NCBI GenBank assembly: GCA_027055635.1
Contig: JALUMZ010000069.1
Location: forward strand, 1 to 13,474
Reading direction: 5' to 3'
Origin: Campylobacteraceae bacterium
GTDB lineage: Bacteria > Campylobacterota > Campylobacteria > Campylobacterales > Sulfurospirillaceae
DNA: 13,474 nt
The notes under the pieces are model-generated. The model did not search any database, was not told where the DNA came from, and saw only the letters and a list, made by a program, of their open reading frames with translations. Positions 1 through 7,887 of this stretch are shown piece by piece. Every line of letters starts with the position of its first letter. The stretch's first letter is position 1. The translations under genes and the position numbers were made by a program.

Positions 1-606
1 TTTGAAAACTATTTGTTAAAATCTATCAAAAATAGTGAAAAAATATTAGATATAGGTACTTTTAAAAGATTTGCCAAAGAACTAAAACCTTACGAGACCA
101 TTTTATCTAAAAAAGATTATATTGCAGCTGGCTATAATCCTAGTCAAGAATATGGTAAGTATAATTGTGATTGTCATCAAGATATAGAAAATATAACATT
201 TGATAATAATTATTTTGATAGTGTTATTTGTTTGGAAGTGTTAGAGCATGTTAAAAATCCATTTAAGGCAGTTGTTGAGTTAAAAAATATATTAAAACAG
301 GGAGGAAAACTGTGTCTAACAGTTCCATTTTTAACGCAATATCACGGAAAAGGATCGTTAGATCAATCACATGCAAATTATCCTGATTTTTGGAGGTTTA
401 CTCATGAAGGGTTGCAGTTTTTATTTCAAGATTTTACTTATTTGGAGGTTGTACCATTAGATGGTCCTATTGAATTTAGACTGAAACAACTATATTTTGG
501 TAAATATATAGATAAATATAATATTTTAAGAGCTATAGTTGACAAATTAGATAATCCAAGACTTGGAAAAGCAACAACTAGACATTTGGTATATGCTATA
601 AAATGA
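1..606 (+). CDS. Class I SAM-dependent methyltransferase-like protein, 5' end missing
   Basis: The frame is open from the first base, so the gene very likely starts upstream; a TTG at 13 is in frame but has no ribosome binding site and lies inside the usual N-terminal helix. The fold is recognisable from ILDIG (motif I, about residues 11-15 from the TTG), FDSVICLEVLEHV (about 68-80, the typical motif IV block), the KQGGKLCLTVPF strand (about 94-105) and the DFWRFT segment seen in many glycan-cluster methyltransferases. The glycine-rich loop is atypical: after DIG comes TFKRFAKELKPYE, without GxG, and the acidic residue expected after strand 2 is not obvious (AAGYNPS). It would modify a sugar or lipid intermediate in the cytoplasm if active. 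Its stop overlaps the next glycosyltransferase start (ATGA), so the two are probably co-translated. The family is fairly certain; the substrate is unknown and SAM binding is not assured. Confidence 0.75.
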   Translation, partial: FENYLLKSIKNSEKILDIGTFKRFAKELKPYETILSKKDYIAAGYNPSQEYGKYNCDCHQDIENITFDNNYFDSVICLEVLEHVKNPFKAVVELKNILKQGGKLCLTVPFLTQYHGKGSLDQSHANYPDFWRFTHEGLQFLFQDFTYLEVVPLDGPIEFRLKQLYFGKYIDKYNILRAIVDKLDNPRLGKATTRHLVYAIK

Positions 607-1721
607 AAAAAATACTATTTTTAATCGATAACTTAAAAGGCGGTGGAGCGGAAAAGGCAATAAAAATTATTGTTGAAGAGCTTTATGATAAGGGATATAA
701 TCCAGCTATTGTTTTGCTTGAAGATCAGTTAGATTATGATTTAAAGAAGAATATTGAGAGATATGCTTTAATAGATAAAATTACTAAATATAATTTTATA
801 TTTTTATTTCTAAAGCTCTTAAGATTATTGAAAAATATAAATCCAGATATAATATATGCTACAAATACAAAAGCTCAAATATTATCTTTGCTGACAAAAT
901 ATTTGTTTAAAGCAAAAAGAGTAGTTAATATACAAGTAGATCTCACAAAACAGTATGAAGATAGAAAATATATCTTTAATTTTTTCAACAAATTATTAAA
1001 CCAAGCAGATACTTATAGTTTTATCTCAAAAGGTATTTTTAGAAACTTAAAAGATAAAATTCCGATAAAAAAGAGCGTATTTATACCAAATGCTGTAGAT
1101 TTTTGTGAAATAGATAAGCTAAAAATTGAGCAAATTGAGGATGAGTGCAGATATATATTTGAAAAGAAAGTATTTATAACAATCGGTCGTCTTACGGAAC
1201 AAAAAGGACAGTGGGTGCTATTAGATGCTTTTAGCAAAATAAAAAATGATGTAAATTTAGTGATATTAGGTGATGGAGAAAAAGAAAAAGAATTAAAAAA
1301 AATAACCAAAGAACTTAATATTGATCAGAGGGTATTTTTCCTAGGTTTTCAAAAAAATCCATTTAAATTTTTATATCACGCCGATGTATTTGTACTAAGT
1401 AGTCTATGGGAGGGGTTTGGTAATGTTATAATTGAGGCAATGAGATGTGGACTCCCTATAATATCAGCAGATTGTCCAAGTGGTCCAAGAGAGATACTCG
1501 CACCAAAAAGTGACATATATAAAAGAGTAGAGAAAGAGAACGAATTGTGTGAGTTTGGTATATTGACTCCGGTAAATAATAGTGTTTGTCTAGCTCAAGC
1601 AATGGAAAATATGGTAAATAATAGGCTAGCAAATAGATATAAACAACAATCTATCTTAAGGGCAAATGACTATGATAAGCAAATTATTATAGAAAAATTT
1701 ATAGAAAAATTTTTGAATTAG
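603..1721 (+). CDS. GT4-family glycosyltransferase
   Basis: A GT-B fold retaining glycosyltransferase of 372 residues, a usual length for family GT4. The N-terminal glycine-rich acceptor-side loop is GGGAEKA (residues 13-19). The C-terminal Rossmann half has TIGRLTEQKG (193-202) with the Arg and Lys that contact the donor diphosphate, the EX7E motif from E270 to E278 (EGFGNVIIE), and CPSGPREIL (291-299), a variant typical of WabH/PglJ-type enzymes. No membrane span is evident, so it should work at the cytoplasmic face of the inner membrane, adding one sugar from a nucleotide-sugar donor to a lipid-linked glycan. The ATG at 603 overlaps the upstream methyltransferase stop by 4 nt. The 5' half is extremely AT-rich (7 of 60 bases are G or C in 781-840), in line with laterally acquired glycan genes. 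Family assignment is strong; donor and linkage cannot be read from the sequence. Confidence 0.9.
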   Translation: MKKILFLIDNLKGGGAEKAIKIIVEELYDKGYNPAIVLLEDQLDYDLKKNIERYALIDKITKYNFIFLFLKLLRLLKNINPDIIYATNTKAQILSLLTKYLFKAKRVVNIQVDLTKQYEDRKYIFNFFNKLLNQADTYSFISKGIFRNLKDKIPIKKSVFIPNAVDFCEIDKLKIEQIEDECRYIFEKKVFITIGRLTEQKGQWVLLDAFSKIKNDVNLVILGDGEKEKELKKITKELNIDQRVFFLGFQKNPFKFLYHADVFVLSSLWEGFGNVIIEAMRCGLPIISADCPSGPREILAPKSDIYKRVEKENELCEFGILTPVNNSVCLAQAMENMVNNRLANRYKQQSILRANDYDKQIIIEKFIEKFLN

Positions 1722-1723
1722 CA

Positions 1724-1810
1724 ATGATTGGTCTTGCAAATTTTTCTGTTCATATCTCACTAGGTCTCTGTTTTTCAAAAATTGGTATATTTAGCTGGTG
1801 GAGTAATTAA
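1724..1810 (+). other. 89-bp spacer holding a 28-codon open frame that abuts asnB
   Basis: The gap between the first glycosyltransferase and asnB holds an ATG frame of 28 codons. Its TAA is immediately followed by the asnB ATG (TAAATG). The predicted peptide begins MIGLANFSVHIS and ends SKIGIFSWWSN. No Shine-Dalgarno precedes its ATG, so translation is doubtful. The minus strand of the same stretch also reads like protein (HQLNIPIFEKQRPSEI, then an in-frame TGA, then TEKFARPIIAN), so the spacer may instead be a decayed fragment of another gene. The asnB Shine-Dalgarno (GGTGGAG, 1797-1803) lies inside this frame. I cannot assign a function. Confidence 0.2.
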
Positions 1811-3622
1811 ATGTGTGCAATAGCAGGAACAATCAATTTTGGAGAGTTGGATATTGAAGCTATGAAGCAAATTTTGTATCATAGAGGTCCCGATAGGCAA
1901 AATAGTTTTAAGTATAATAACATAAATCTAATACATACAAGACTCTCTATTCAAGATATTGACAATGGTCATCAGCCATTTATTTATGGTGATTTTGTGA
2001 TCATTTTTAATGGCGAGATTTACAATCATATAGAGTTAAGAAAAAAGTATCTACAAGATTTTACTTTTACCACAAATAGTGATACTCAAACTCTGCTCTA
2101 CATGTACATAAAATATAAAAACAAGATGTTTGATATGCTTGATGGTATGTTTGCTTTTGTTATTTTAGATAAAAAAGAGAATAGACTTGTTTTTGCTCGT
2201 GATAGAGCAGGAAAAAAGCCATTGTATCTGTACAAAGATAATGAAAAAGTACTTTTTGCAAGTGAATTAAATGCTGTAAGAGTGGGAGTTGATAATCTTG
2301 AAATAGATGAAGATGAAATCTACTCATACATGAGAAACGGTTTTTTCTTTAAAACTAATACACCATATAAAGATGTATCAGAACTAGAAGCTGGATATAT
2401 TTATGAGCTAGATTGTAAAACTTTAGAGCTTCAAAAAGAGAAATATTTTGATATATTAGATTTTTATAAAAAAGATAAAATAAGCGACCTTAAGAGTGCA
2501 AAGAGCAGTCTTGATGATATTTTGCATAAAAGTATAAAAGATAGATTGTTATCATCAGATTTGGAAGTTGGAGCATTTTTAAGTGGAGGAATTGATAGTG
2601 GTTTGATTGTTGCAATAGCAAGTAAATATACTAGTAATTTAAAAACATTTACAGTTAAATTCGACGGAATTTTTGATGAATCACAACTTGCCAAACTAAC
2701 CGCAAAAAAATATAATACACAACATTATGAATTAGATATATCTATAGATTTAAAGAATGATGTAGAAAAGATACTTTTAAATTATGGTGAACCCTTTATG
2801 GATAGCAGTGCAATCCCGAGCTATTATGTGAGTAAAGAAGCAAAAAAATATGTAACAGTAGTTCTTAATGGCGATGGTGCCGATGAGCTATTTGGAGGAT
2901 ATCGCAGATATATACCGATAGCAAATAGTCTTCTTGGTATAGTTTCTTATTTTTCATATATTCGAAAAATATTGCCAAAACCACACAAAAAACAGTCTCT
3001 CTACAATTATATATACCGACTCTTGGCGATGTCAGGTAAAAGGGGGATTAGTTTTTACAATAGTGCTACGAATGATATATTTGAAGATATATATAGTTTT
3101 GATGGTAGTGTGCTGTTTGAAGAGATAGATCATTTTTTAAGAGGTGTTGAAAACGAAAAGATATCAAGTCTTTCTAAAATGCTCTATATGGATTTTAATT
3201 TGATACTCCAAAGTGATCTGTTAAAAAAGATGGATATTGCTACTATGGCACACTCTTTGGAGGGAAGGAGTCCATTTTTGAGTAAATATCTGCTTGAGTT
3301 TGCACCAACTCTGGCAGATAGGTTGAAAATAAAAGGAATGACTACAAAATATCTTTTAAGAGAACTAGCAAAAAATTATTTGCCACTTGAGCTTATATGC
3401 CAACCAAAAAGAGGATTTGAGGTGCCATTGAAAAAGTGGATAGAAAATGATTTGAAAGAAAATATATTTGATAGTTTATTTAAAAATTCATATAGTGAAA
3501 ATTTTATAGATAGGACTTTTATCTTAGATCTGTTAGAAAAAAAAGTAAATATTTCTGATGAAAAACGAGCTAAGATACTATGGACTTTGTATAGTTTAGA
3601 GATATGGAAGAGAGATCAATAA
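1811..3622 (+). CDS. asnB: Glutamine-hydrolysing asparagine synthase family amidotransferase
   Basis: A class II glutamine amidotransferase fused to an ATP-pyrophosphatase synthetase domain, 603 residues, about normal for AsnB-like enzymes of glycan loci. Cys2 (MCAIAG) is the N-terminal nucleophile that releases ammonia from glutamine. Other glutaminase landmarks are RGPD (25-28), HTRLSI (42-47), NGEIYNH (67-73) and SD at 90-91. The synthetase half carries the PP-loop SGGIDS (258-263) and GDGADELFGGY (354-364), so both sites look intact. A Shine-Dalgarno GGTGGAG sits 7 nt before the ATG. The stop shares one base with the next start (TAATG). The reaction in asparagine synthetase is aspartate + glutamine + ATP to asparagine. 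In O-antigen and glycosylation clusters, relatives such as WbpS are thought to amidate uronic-acid sugars; given the neighbours, that role is plausible here but is inference. Plain asparagine synthesis is the alternative. Confidence 0.92.
   Translation: MCAIAGTINFGELDIEAMKQILYHRGPDRQNSFKYNNINLIHTRLSIQDIDNGHQPFIYGDFVIIFNGEIYNHIELRKKYLQDFTFTTNSDTQTLLYMYIKYKNKMFDMLDGMFAFVILDKKENRLVFARDRAGKKPLYLYKDNEKVLFASELNAVRVGVDNLEIDEDEIYSYMRNGFFFKTNTPYKDVSELEAGYIYELDCKTLELQKEKYFDILDFYKKDKISDLKSAKSSLDDILHKSIKDRLLSSDLEVGAFLSGGIDSGLIVAIASKYTSNLKTFTVKFDGIFDESQLAKLTAKKYNTQHYELDISIDLKNDVEKILLNYGEPFMDSSAIPSYYVSKEAKKYVTVVLNGDGADELFGGYRRYIPIANSLLGIVSYFSYIRKILPKPHKKQSLYNYIYRLLAMSGKRGISFYNSATNDIFEDIYSFDGSVLFEEIDHFLRGVENEKISSLSKMLYMDFNLILQSDLLKKMDIATMAHSLEGRSPFLSKYLLEFAPTLADRLKIKGMTTKYLLRELAKNYLPLELICQPKRGFEVPLKKWIENDLKENIFDSLFKNSYSENFIDRTFILDLLEKKVNISDEKRAKILWTLYSLEIWKRDQ
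3606..3614 (+). promoter_or_regulatory. Ribosome binding site that sets the start of the second glycosyltransferase
   Basis: The purine run GGAAGAGAG lies 7 nt before the ATG at 3622, inside the end of asnB. It supports the 3622 start over the in-frame ATG at 3604, which has no such site and would place six extra residues (MEERSI) ahead of the natural beta-strand start MQKVAIITNN. Confidence 0.55.
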
Positions 3623-4728
3623 TGCAAAAAGTAGCTATAATCACAAATAACTCTTGGGCAGCTTATAATTTTAGATTTAATCTAGCAAAAGCATTGAAAG
3701 AGTCTGGATATAAGGTGGTTTTTATAGCTCCTTACGATGAAAAATACAGTGAGCTACTAAAAAAAGAGTTCAATTTTTTTGGTGTCTATATTGATGCCAA
3801 TGGGGTAAATCCTATTAGTGATATTAGAACAATATTTGATTTATATACTCTTTTTAGGTCTATAAAGCCACAGGTAGTTTTGAATTTTACCATAAAACCA
3901 AATATTTATAGCTCAATGGTAGCTAGAATTTTTGGTATAAAATCAATCAGTAATATAACAGGCCTTGGAACAATTTTCATAAAGCGGTCGATAACTACAA
4001 AAATTGTTAAATTTTTATATAAATTTTCACTAGGTTTCAATAAAAAGGTATTTTTTCAAAATAGTGATGATAAAGATCTATTTGTATCAAATGGATTGAT
4101 TAAAGAAGATAAAGTTGATCTGTTGCCTGGTAGTGGAATAGATATAGATAGATTCAAACCAATCAATGCTAGAAAAAGTGATAAAACTATTTTTCTGCTC
4201 ATCTCTAGGCTACTTGGAGACAAGGGTATATTTGAGTATGTTGAGGCTATTAAAATTATCAAGAAAAGATATGCAAGTGTAAAATTTCAGATATTAGGCT
4301 CAGTTGATGTTAAAAACACTACTGCTATATCCAAAAGAGAACTGCAAACATGGGTAGATGATGGTTTGATTGAATATTTGGGCACGACAGATGATGTCAG
4401 AGATGCTATATCTAAGGTCGATTGTGTTGTATTGCCGTCATACAGAGAGGGGACACCAAGAAGTTTGCTTGAAGCGGCAGCTATGGAAAAACCAATAATA
4501 ACTACAAATGTAGCAGGATGCAAAGAGGTGGTTGATGATGGGATAAATGGATACCTTTGTCGAGTAAAAGATGCAAAAGATTTGGCTATAAAAATTGAAA
4601 AATTTATTAATTTATCCATAGATACAAAAGTTGCCATGGGAACAGCAGGAAGAGAAAAAATAATCAAGAAATTTGATGAAAAAATTGTAATAAATAAATA
4701 TTTACATACTATAAAAGATTGCCCTTAA
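3622..4728 (+). CDS. GT4-family glycosyltransferase, PglA/CapM-like
   Basis: Using the ATG at 3622 gives 368 residues, close to Campylobacter PglA. The protein has two Rossmann halves and no membrane span. Visible landmarks are MQKVAIITNN at the start, NITGLGTIF (111-119), LLPGSGID (167-174), a phosphate-binding Arg and Lys in LLISRLLGDKG (192-202), and the EX7E motif E276 to E284 (EGTPRSLLE), followed by TTNVAGCKEVVDDGINGYL (294-312), a block shared by PglA, CapM and WbnH-type enzymes. PglA adds GalNAc in an alpha-1,3 linkage to undecaprenyl-PP-bacillosamine on the cytoplasmic face, so this enzyme may add the second sugar of the lipid-linked glycan; that assignment is inference from similarity and from sitting next to pglB. 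Its start overlaps the asnB stop by one base. A 61-nt gap follows before pglB. Confidence 0.9.
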   Translation: MQKVAIITNNSWAAYNFRFNLAKALKESGYKVVFIAPYDEKYSELLKKEFNFFGVYIDANGVNPISDIRTIFDLYTLFRSIKPQVVLNFTIKPNIYSSMVARIFGIKSISNITGLGTIFIKRSITTKIVKFLYKFSLGFNKKVFFQNSDDKDLFVSNGLIKEDKVDLLPGSGIDIDRFKPINARKSDKTIFLLISRLLGDKGIFEYVEAIKIIKKRYASVKFQILGSVDVKNTTAISKRELQTWVDDGLIEYLGTTDDVRDAISKVDCVVLPSYREGTPRSLLEAAAMEKPIITTNVAGCKEVVDDGINGYLCRVKDAKDLAIKIEKFINLSIDTKVAMGTAGREKIIKKFDEKIVINKYLHTIKDCP

Positions 4729-4789
4729 TTTAGCTAAAATTAAATATTAGATAAAATAGTTAAGTATTTATAAGCAGGAGTGTGGAAGA

Positions 4790-6916
4790 ATGAATAAAAG
4801 TTTGGATAAAAAAGTTTGGATATATATATTTTTAGCATATATATTTTCTATTGCTATGAGGCTCATATGGGTTTATCAATTTAATGGGTATAGCAATTTT
4901 ATATGGAATGATCAATTTATGATAAATACAAATGATGGTTATTTTTGGGCACAGGGTGCAAGAGATCTTCTAAGCGGAACTTTTACTCCCAATTCTCTAT
5001 CCCCTATAGATACAGCCACTTCTGTGGTCACCTATCTTTTTGCAAAAATTTTACCTTTCTCTTTTGAGTCCATTATATTTTATATGCCGGCATTTCTAGG
5101 CTCTTTGGTTGTTATTCCTATGATTTTGATTGCAAATAGTTTTAAAAGAGTTGAGTTAGGTTTTGTAGCAGCTCTATTAGCTTGCGTTGCTTGGAGTTAT
5201 TATAATCGCACGATGGTAGGTTATTATGACACAGATATGTTAAATATTGTTCTGCCTGCATTTATATTGTGGTCACTAATCTTGGCATACAAAAGTCGCA
5301 ATGAGAGTTATATACTTTTTACTGCTTTGGAGATAGTTGCATATAGGTGGTGGTATTCGGCAAGCTACTCTTTAGAGTTTGCTTTTTTAAGTCTTATAGT
5401 TTTGTATATGTTGATTTTTGAGAGAAAAAATACATACATATATAAACTACTAATTTTGATGCTTTTTGCTATGATGAATTTGCCTATTTTAGTTAAGCTT
5501 TTAATTATTGTATTGGTATATGGCTCATACAAAAAAGTAAAAATAGACTCCTATGTCTTCTATTTATTTGGTATCTCTCTTGTGCTTTTTCTATTTTTTG
5601 GAGGCTTTGATCCTATATGGGCGCAATTGAAAGGTTATGTTTTTAAAGATAGTGTAAAAATTGACCCAGACGGACTCGGGTTACACTTTTTCTCTGTTAT
5701 GCAGACAGTAAGAGAGGCTGGAAAAATTCCATTTGAGATTTTTGCAGATCGAATAAGTGGGCATAAAATCACATTTTTACTATCTTGCTTGGGTTATATT
5801 ATGATGATCTTCAGATACCCCTCTATGATTCTCGGACTCCCTATGCTCGGTCTTGGATTTTTGGCTTATGTTGGAGGATTGAGATTTACAATTTATGCTG
5901 TACCGATCGCAGCATTTGGCATCTCTTATCTTATATTTTTTATAAGTGATTATTTGAAGAAATTTTTAGGTAAAAATCAAAACTCTTTTTATGTCAGTTT
6001 CATTTTTGTTTCAGTTTGTACAGTTGCCATTTTGTACCCAAATATAAGACATATCATATCTTATAAGGTTCCAACAGTTTTTTCAAAAAATGAGGTAAAA
6101 GTATTAGACAAACTAAAGCATATAGTTTCAAGAGAGGATTATGTCGTCTCTTGGTGGGATTATGGTTATCCTATCCGATACTATGCCGATGTTAAGACTC
6201 TAGTCGATGGAGGTAAGCATACGGGAGAGGTCAATTTTCCAGTAAGCTATATACTTACAAATCCACAAAATGTGGCTGCTAAAATGGCAAGGTTGGATAC
6301 GCAATATACAGAAAAAGCTTTTCATTACAAGAAAGACGATCCGGCGCAAAAACGAAGTTATATAGAAAATATGACACTTGATTATGGCTTTAAAGATGTA
6401 AATGATTTTTTATCATCTCTTAAAACAGATATAAAGCTTCCCGAAAAAACAAGAGATGTATATATTTATCTTCCATTTCGTATGTTAGGTATCTTTCCAA
6501 CGGTTGCTAGATTTAGTAATTTAGATTTGATGAGTGGTAAAAGCATAAGGAAACCGTTTTTTTACCAAACAAACAGATACAGAGAAAAAAATGGTATCTT
6601 AAATTTAGCAAATGGTGTGTTTTTTGATATACAAAAAGGTGTATTGAAAGTCGGAAACCAAAAAGTTCCTGTGAAGAATTTTTATATCACATTTTATGGT
6701 AAAAATGGAAAACTTGTCAAGCAAAAAAAGAGTCTAAATCAAAATTCCAATATCTCTATTATATACATGAAATCATACAATACTTTTTTGGTTTTAGATG
6801 AAGACATGCTAAATTCACTCTATATACAGTTGTTTGTTTTTGATAATTATGATAAAAATCTTTTTGAACCTGTGATTTTAAGCCCTGCTGTTAAGGTTTA
6901 TAAGCTAAAGATATGA
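4790..6916 (+). CDS. pglB: Oligosaccharyltransferase PglB (STT3 family)
   Basis: This integral membrane enzyme transfers a glycan from undecaprenyl diphosphate to asparagine in the periplasm. At 708 residues it matches Campylobacter PglB (about 713). A hydrophobic half with many membrane spans runs to about residue 420, then a periplasmic domain. Catalytic landmarks seen: D49 in TNDGYF, D147-T-D149 in GYYDTDM, E309 in TVREA, WWDYGYP at 455-461 (sequon Ser/Thr binding), and the MxxI motif M565-I568 in RMLGIFPTVA. R321 lies 12 residues after E309, as R331 follows E319 in C. lari PglB, where it selects an acidic residue at -2; this predicts the extended D/E-X-N-X-S/T sequon. A purine-rich stretch AGGAGTGTGGAAGA precedes the ATG. 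The 61-nt upstream gap is AT-rich and has a TAAAAT at 4752-4757 that could be a -10 box, without a clear -35. The stop overlaps the next gene (ATGA). Confidence 0.97.
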   Translation: MNKSLDKKVWIYIFLAYIFSIAMRLIWVYQFNGYSNFIWNDQFMINTNDGYFWAQGARDLLSGTFTPNSLSPIDTATSVVTYLFAKILPFSFESIIFYMPAFLGSLVVIPMILIANSFKRVELGFVAALLACVAWSYYNRTMVGYYDTDMLNIVLPAFILWSLILAYKSRNESYILFTALEIVAYRWWYSASYSLEFAFLSLIVLYMLIFERKNTYIYKLLILMLFAMMNLPILVKLLIIVLVYGSYKKVKIDSYVFYLFGISLVLFLFFGGFDPIWAQLKGYVFKDSVKIDPDGLGLHFFSVMQTVREAGKIPFEIFADRISGHKITFLLSCLGYIMMIFRYPSMILGLPMLGLGFLAYVGGLRFTIYAVPIAAFGISYLIFFISDYLKKFLGKNQNSFYVSFIFVSVCTVAILYPNIRHIISYKVPTVFSKNEVKVLDKLKHIVSREDYVVSWWDYGYPIRYYADVKTLVDGGKHTGEVNFPVSYILTNPQNVAAKMARLDTQYTEKAFHYKKDDPAQKRSYIENMTLDYGFKDVNDFLSSLKTDIKLPEKTRDVYIYLPFRMLGIFPTVARFSNLDLMSGKSIRKPFFYQTNRYREKNGILNLANGVFFDIQKGVLKVGNQKVPVKNFYITFYGKNGKLVKQKKSLNQNSNISIIYMKSYNTFLVLDEDMLNSLYIQLFVFDNYDKNLFEPVILSPAVKVYKLKI

Positions 6917-7887
6917 TCTATATTTTTCTTTTTTTGATATCATTTTTTTTGACATATATCATGAAAAATATAGCTATAAAGAGATCTTTATTAGATATTC
7001 CAAACAAGAGAAGCTCACATTCAAATCCTGTACCTCACGGGGGCGGAGTAGCCATCGCTTCGACTTGGTTTGTATCTCTAATTTATCTATTTGAGTCAGG
7101 TTATATGCAAAAAGAGCTGTTTTACGCTCTGTTTGCAGGTGCTATTATATCCGTGGTCGGTTATTTGGATGACTTATATAGCCTAAATGCAAAGATTCGG
7201 CTTTTTTTTCAATTTTTTATAGCCTTTTTAGGACTTTGCTTTTTGGGTGGATTCAGAGAGCTTGATTTTTTTGTCTTTTCTATAGAAAATCAGATCTTTA
7301 CAAACCTCTTTGCACTGTTTATGATAGTTTGGTTTATAAACCTATACAATTTTTTAGATGGCATAGATGGCTATGCAGGAAGTGAATCTGTTTTTTTAGG
7401 AATTGCCGGTTTTTTTCTATTTGGGGATAAGTTTTTTTTGGCTTTTATAGCTTCGGTTTTTGGTTTTTTATTTTGGAACTGGCAAAAAGCGAAGATCTTT
7501 ATGGGAGATGTTGGTAGTACTCTTTTAGGGTACAATATCGCCATATTTACCATCTATTATGCAGATAAGAATCCTCCTGATTTTTGGGTATGGATAATTC
7601 TCTTCTCGCTTTTTTGGTTTGATGCAACATTGACACTTTTTAGAAGATTTAAAAATGCACAGAGACTAAGCATTGCGCATAAAAAACATGCCTATCAGAG
7701 ATTAAATCAAAGCGGTTGGACACATAGCAGAGTAGTTGTAGCTTCAATTTTTGTTAATATTATACTTTTTATGTCTGCTTATATGATAAAAATTTATCAA
7801 GATTTATCTCTACCAATGCTCTTCTTGGTTATAATCATGCTCTATATGCTTATGTTGAATATTGACAAAAGAGAGAGATTTGTATGA
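6913..7887 (+). CDS. Polytopic polyprenyl-phosphate sugar-1-phosphate transferase (WecA/WbpL type)
   Basis: This MraY/WecA superfamily membrane protein has 324 residues and about ten hydrophobic spans. It would start glycan assembly by moving a HexNAc-1-phosphate from its UDP carrier to undecaprenyl phosphate at the inner membrane. Family motifs, in order: PNKRSSHSNPVPHGGG (30-45), the metal-binding DD pair in YLDDLYS (84-90), NFLDGIDG (146-152 region), FMGDVGS (196-202) and the cytoplasmic HKKHAYQRL (256-264), the pattern of WbpL-like enzymes rather than MraY. Catalytic residues look complete. It overlaps pglB upstream and pglF downstream by ATGA junctions, so the three are almost certainly one translational unit. 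In C. jejuni this step is done by PglC, a small unrelated single-helix enzyme; here a WbpL-type enzyme sits in that position. The donor could be a PglF-derived diacetamido or N-acetylfucosamine-type sugar; the sequence alone does not decide. Confidence 0.92.
   Translation: MIYIFLFLISFFLTYIMKNIAIKRSLLDIPNKRSSHSNPVPHGGGVAIASTWFVSLIYLFESGYMQKELFYALFAGAIISVVGYLDDLYSLNAKIRLFFQFFIAFLGLCFLGGFRELDFFVFSIENQIFTNLFALFMIVWFINLYNFLDGIDGYAGSESVFLGIAGFFLFGDKFFLAFIASVFGFLFWNWQKAKIFMGDVGSTLLGYNIAIFTIYYADKNPPDFWVWIILFSLFWFDATLTLFRRFKNAQRLSIAHKKHAYQRLNQSGWTHSRVVVASIFVNIILFMSAYMIKIYQDLSLPMLFLVIIMLYMLMLNIDKRERFV

Noticed and set aside
13..15. TTG at 13 as the true start of the methyltransferase-like gene
   Set aside because: The frame is open to base 1, no ribosome site precedes it, and the encoded FENYL before it fits the usual N-terminal helix.
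3604..3621. ATG at 3604 as start of the second GT4 gene
   Set aside because: It has no ribosome binding site and adds six residues outside the fold; the ATG at 3622 has GGAAGAGAG at 7 nt and a TAATG junction.
6362..6376. Self-glycosylation sequon in PglB (N527-M-T)
   Set aside because: The acidic residue E526 is at -1, not -2, so it does not fit the D/E-X-N-X-S/T rule expected for this enzyme.
7203..7221. Homopolymer T tracts in the WbpL-type gene, and A tracts in the repeats, as phase-variation switches
   Set aside because: Runs of 7-8 A or T are expected in such AT-rich DNA; there are no long G or C tracts of the kind that switch in Campylobacter.
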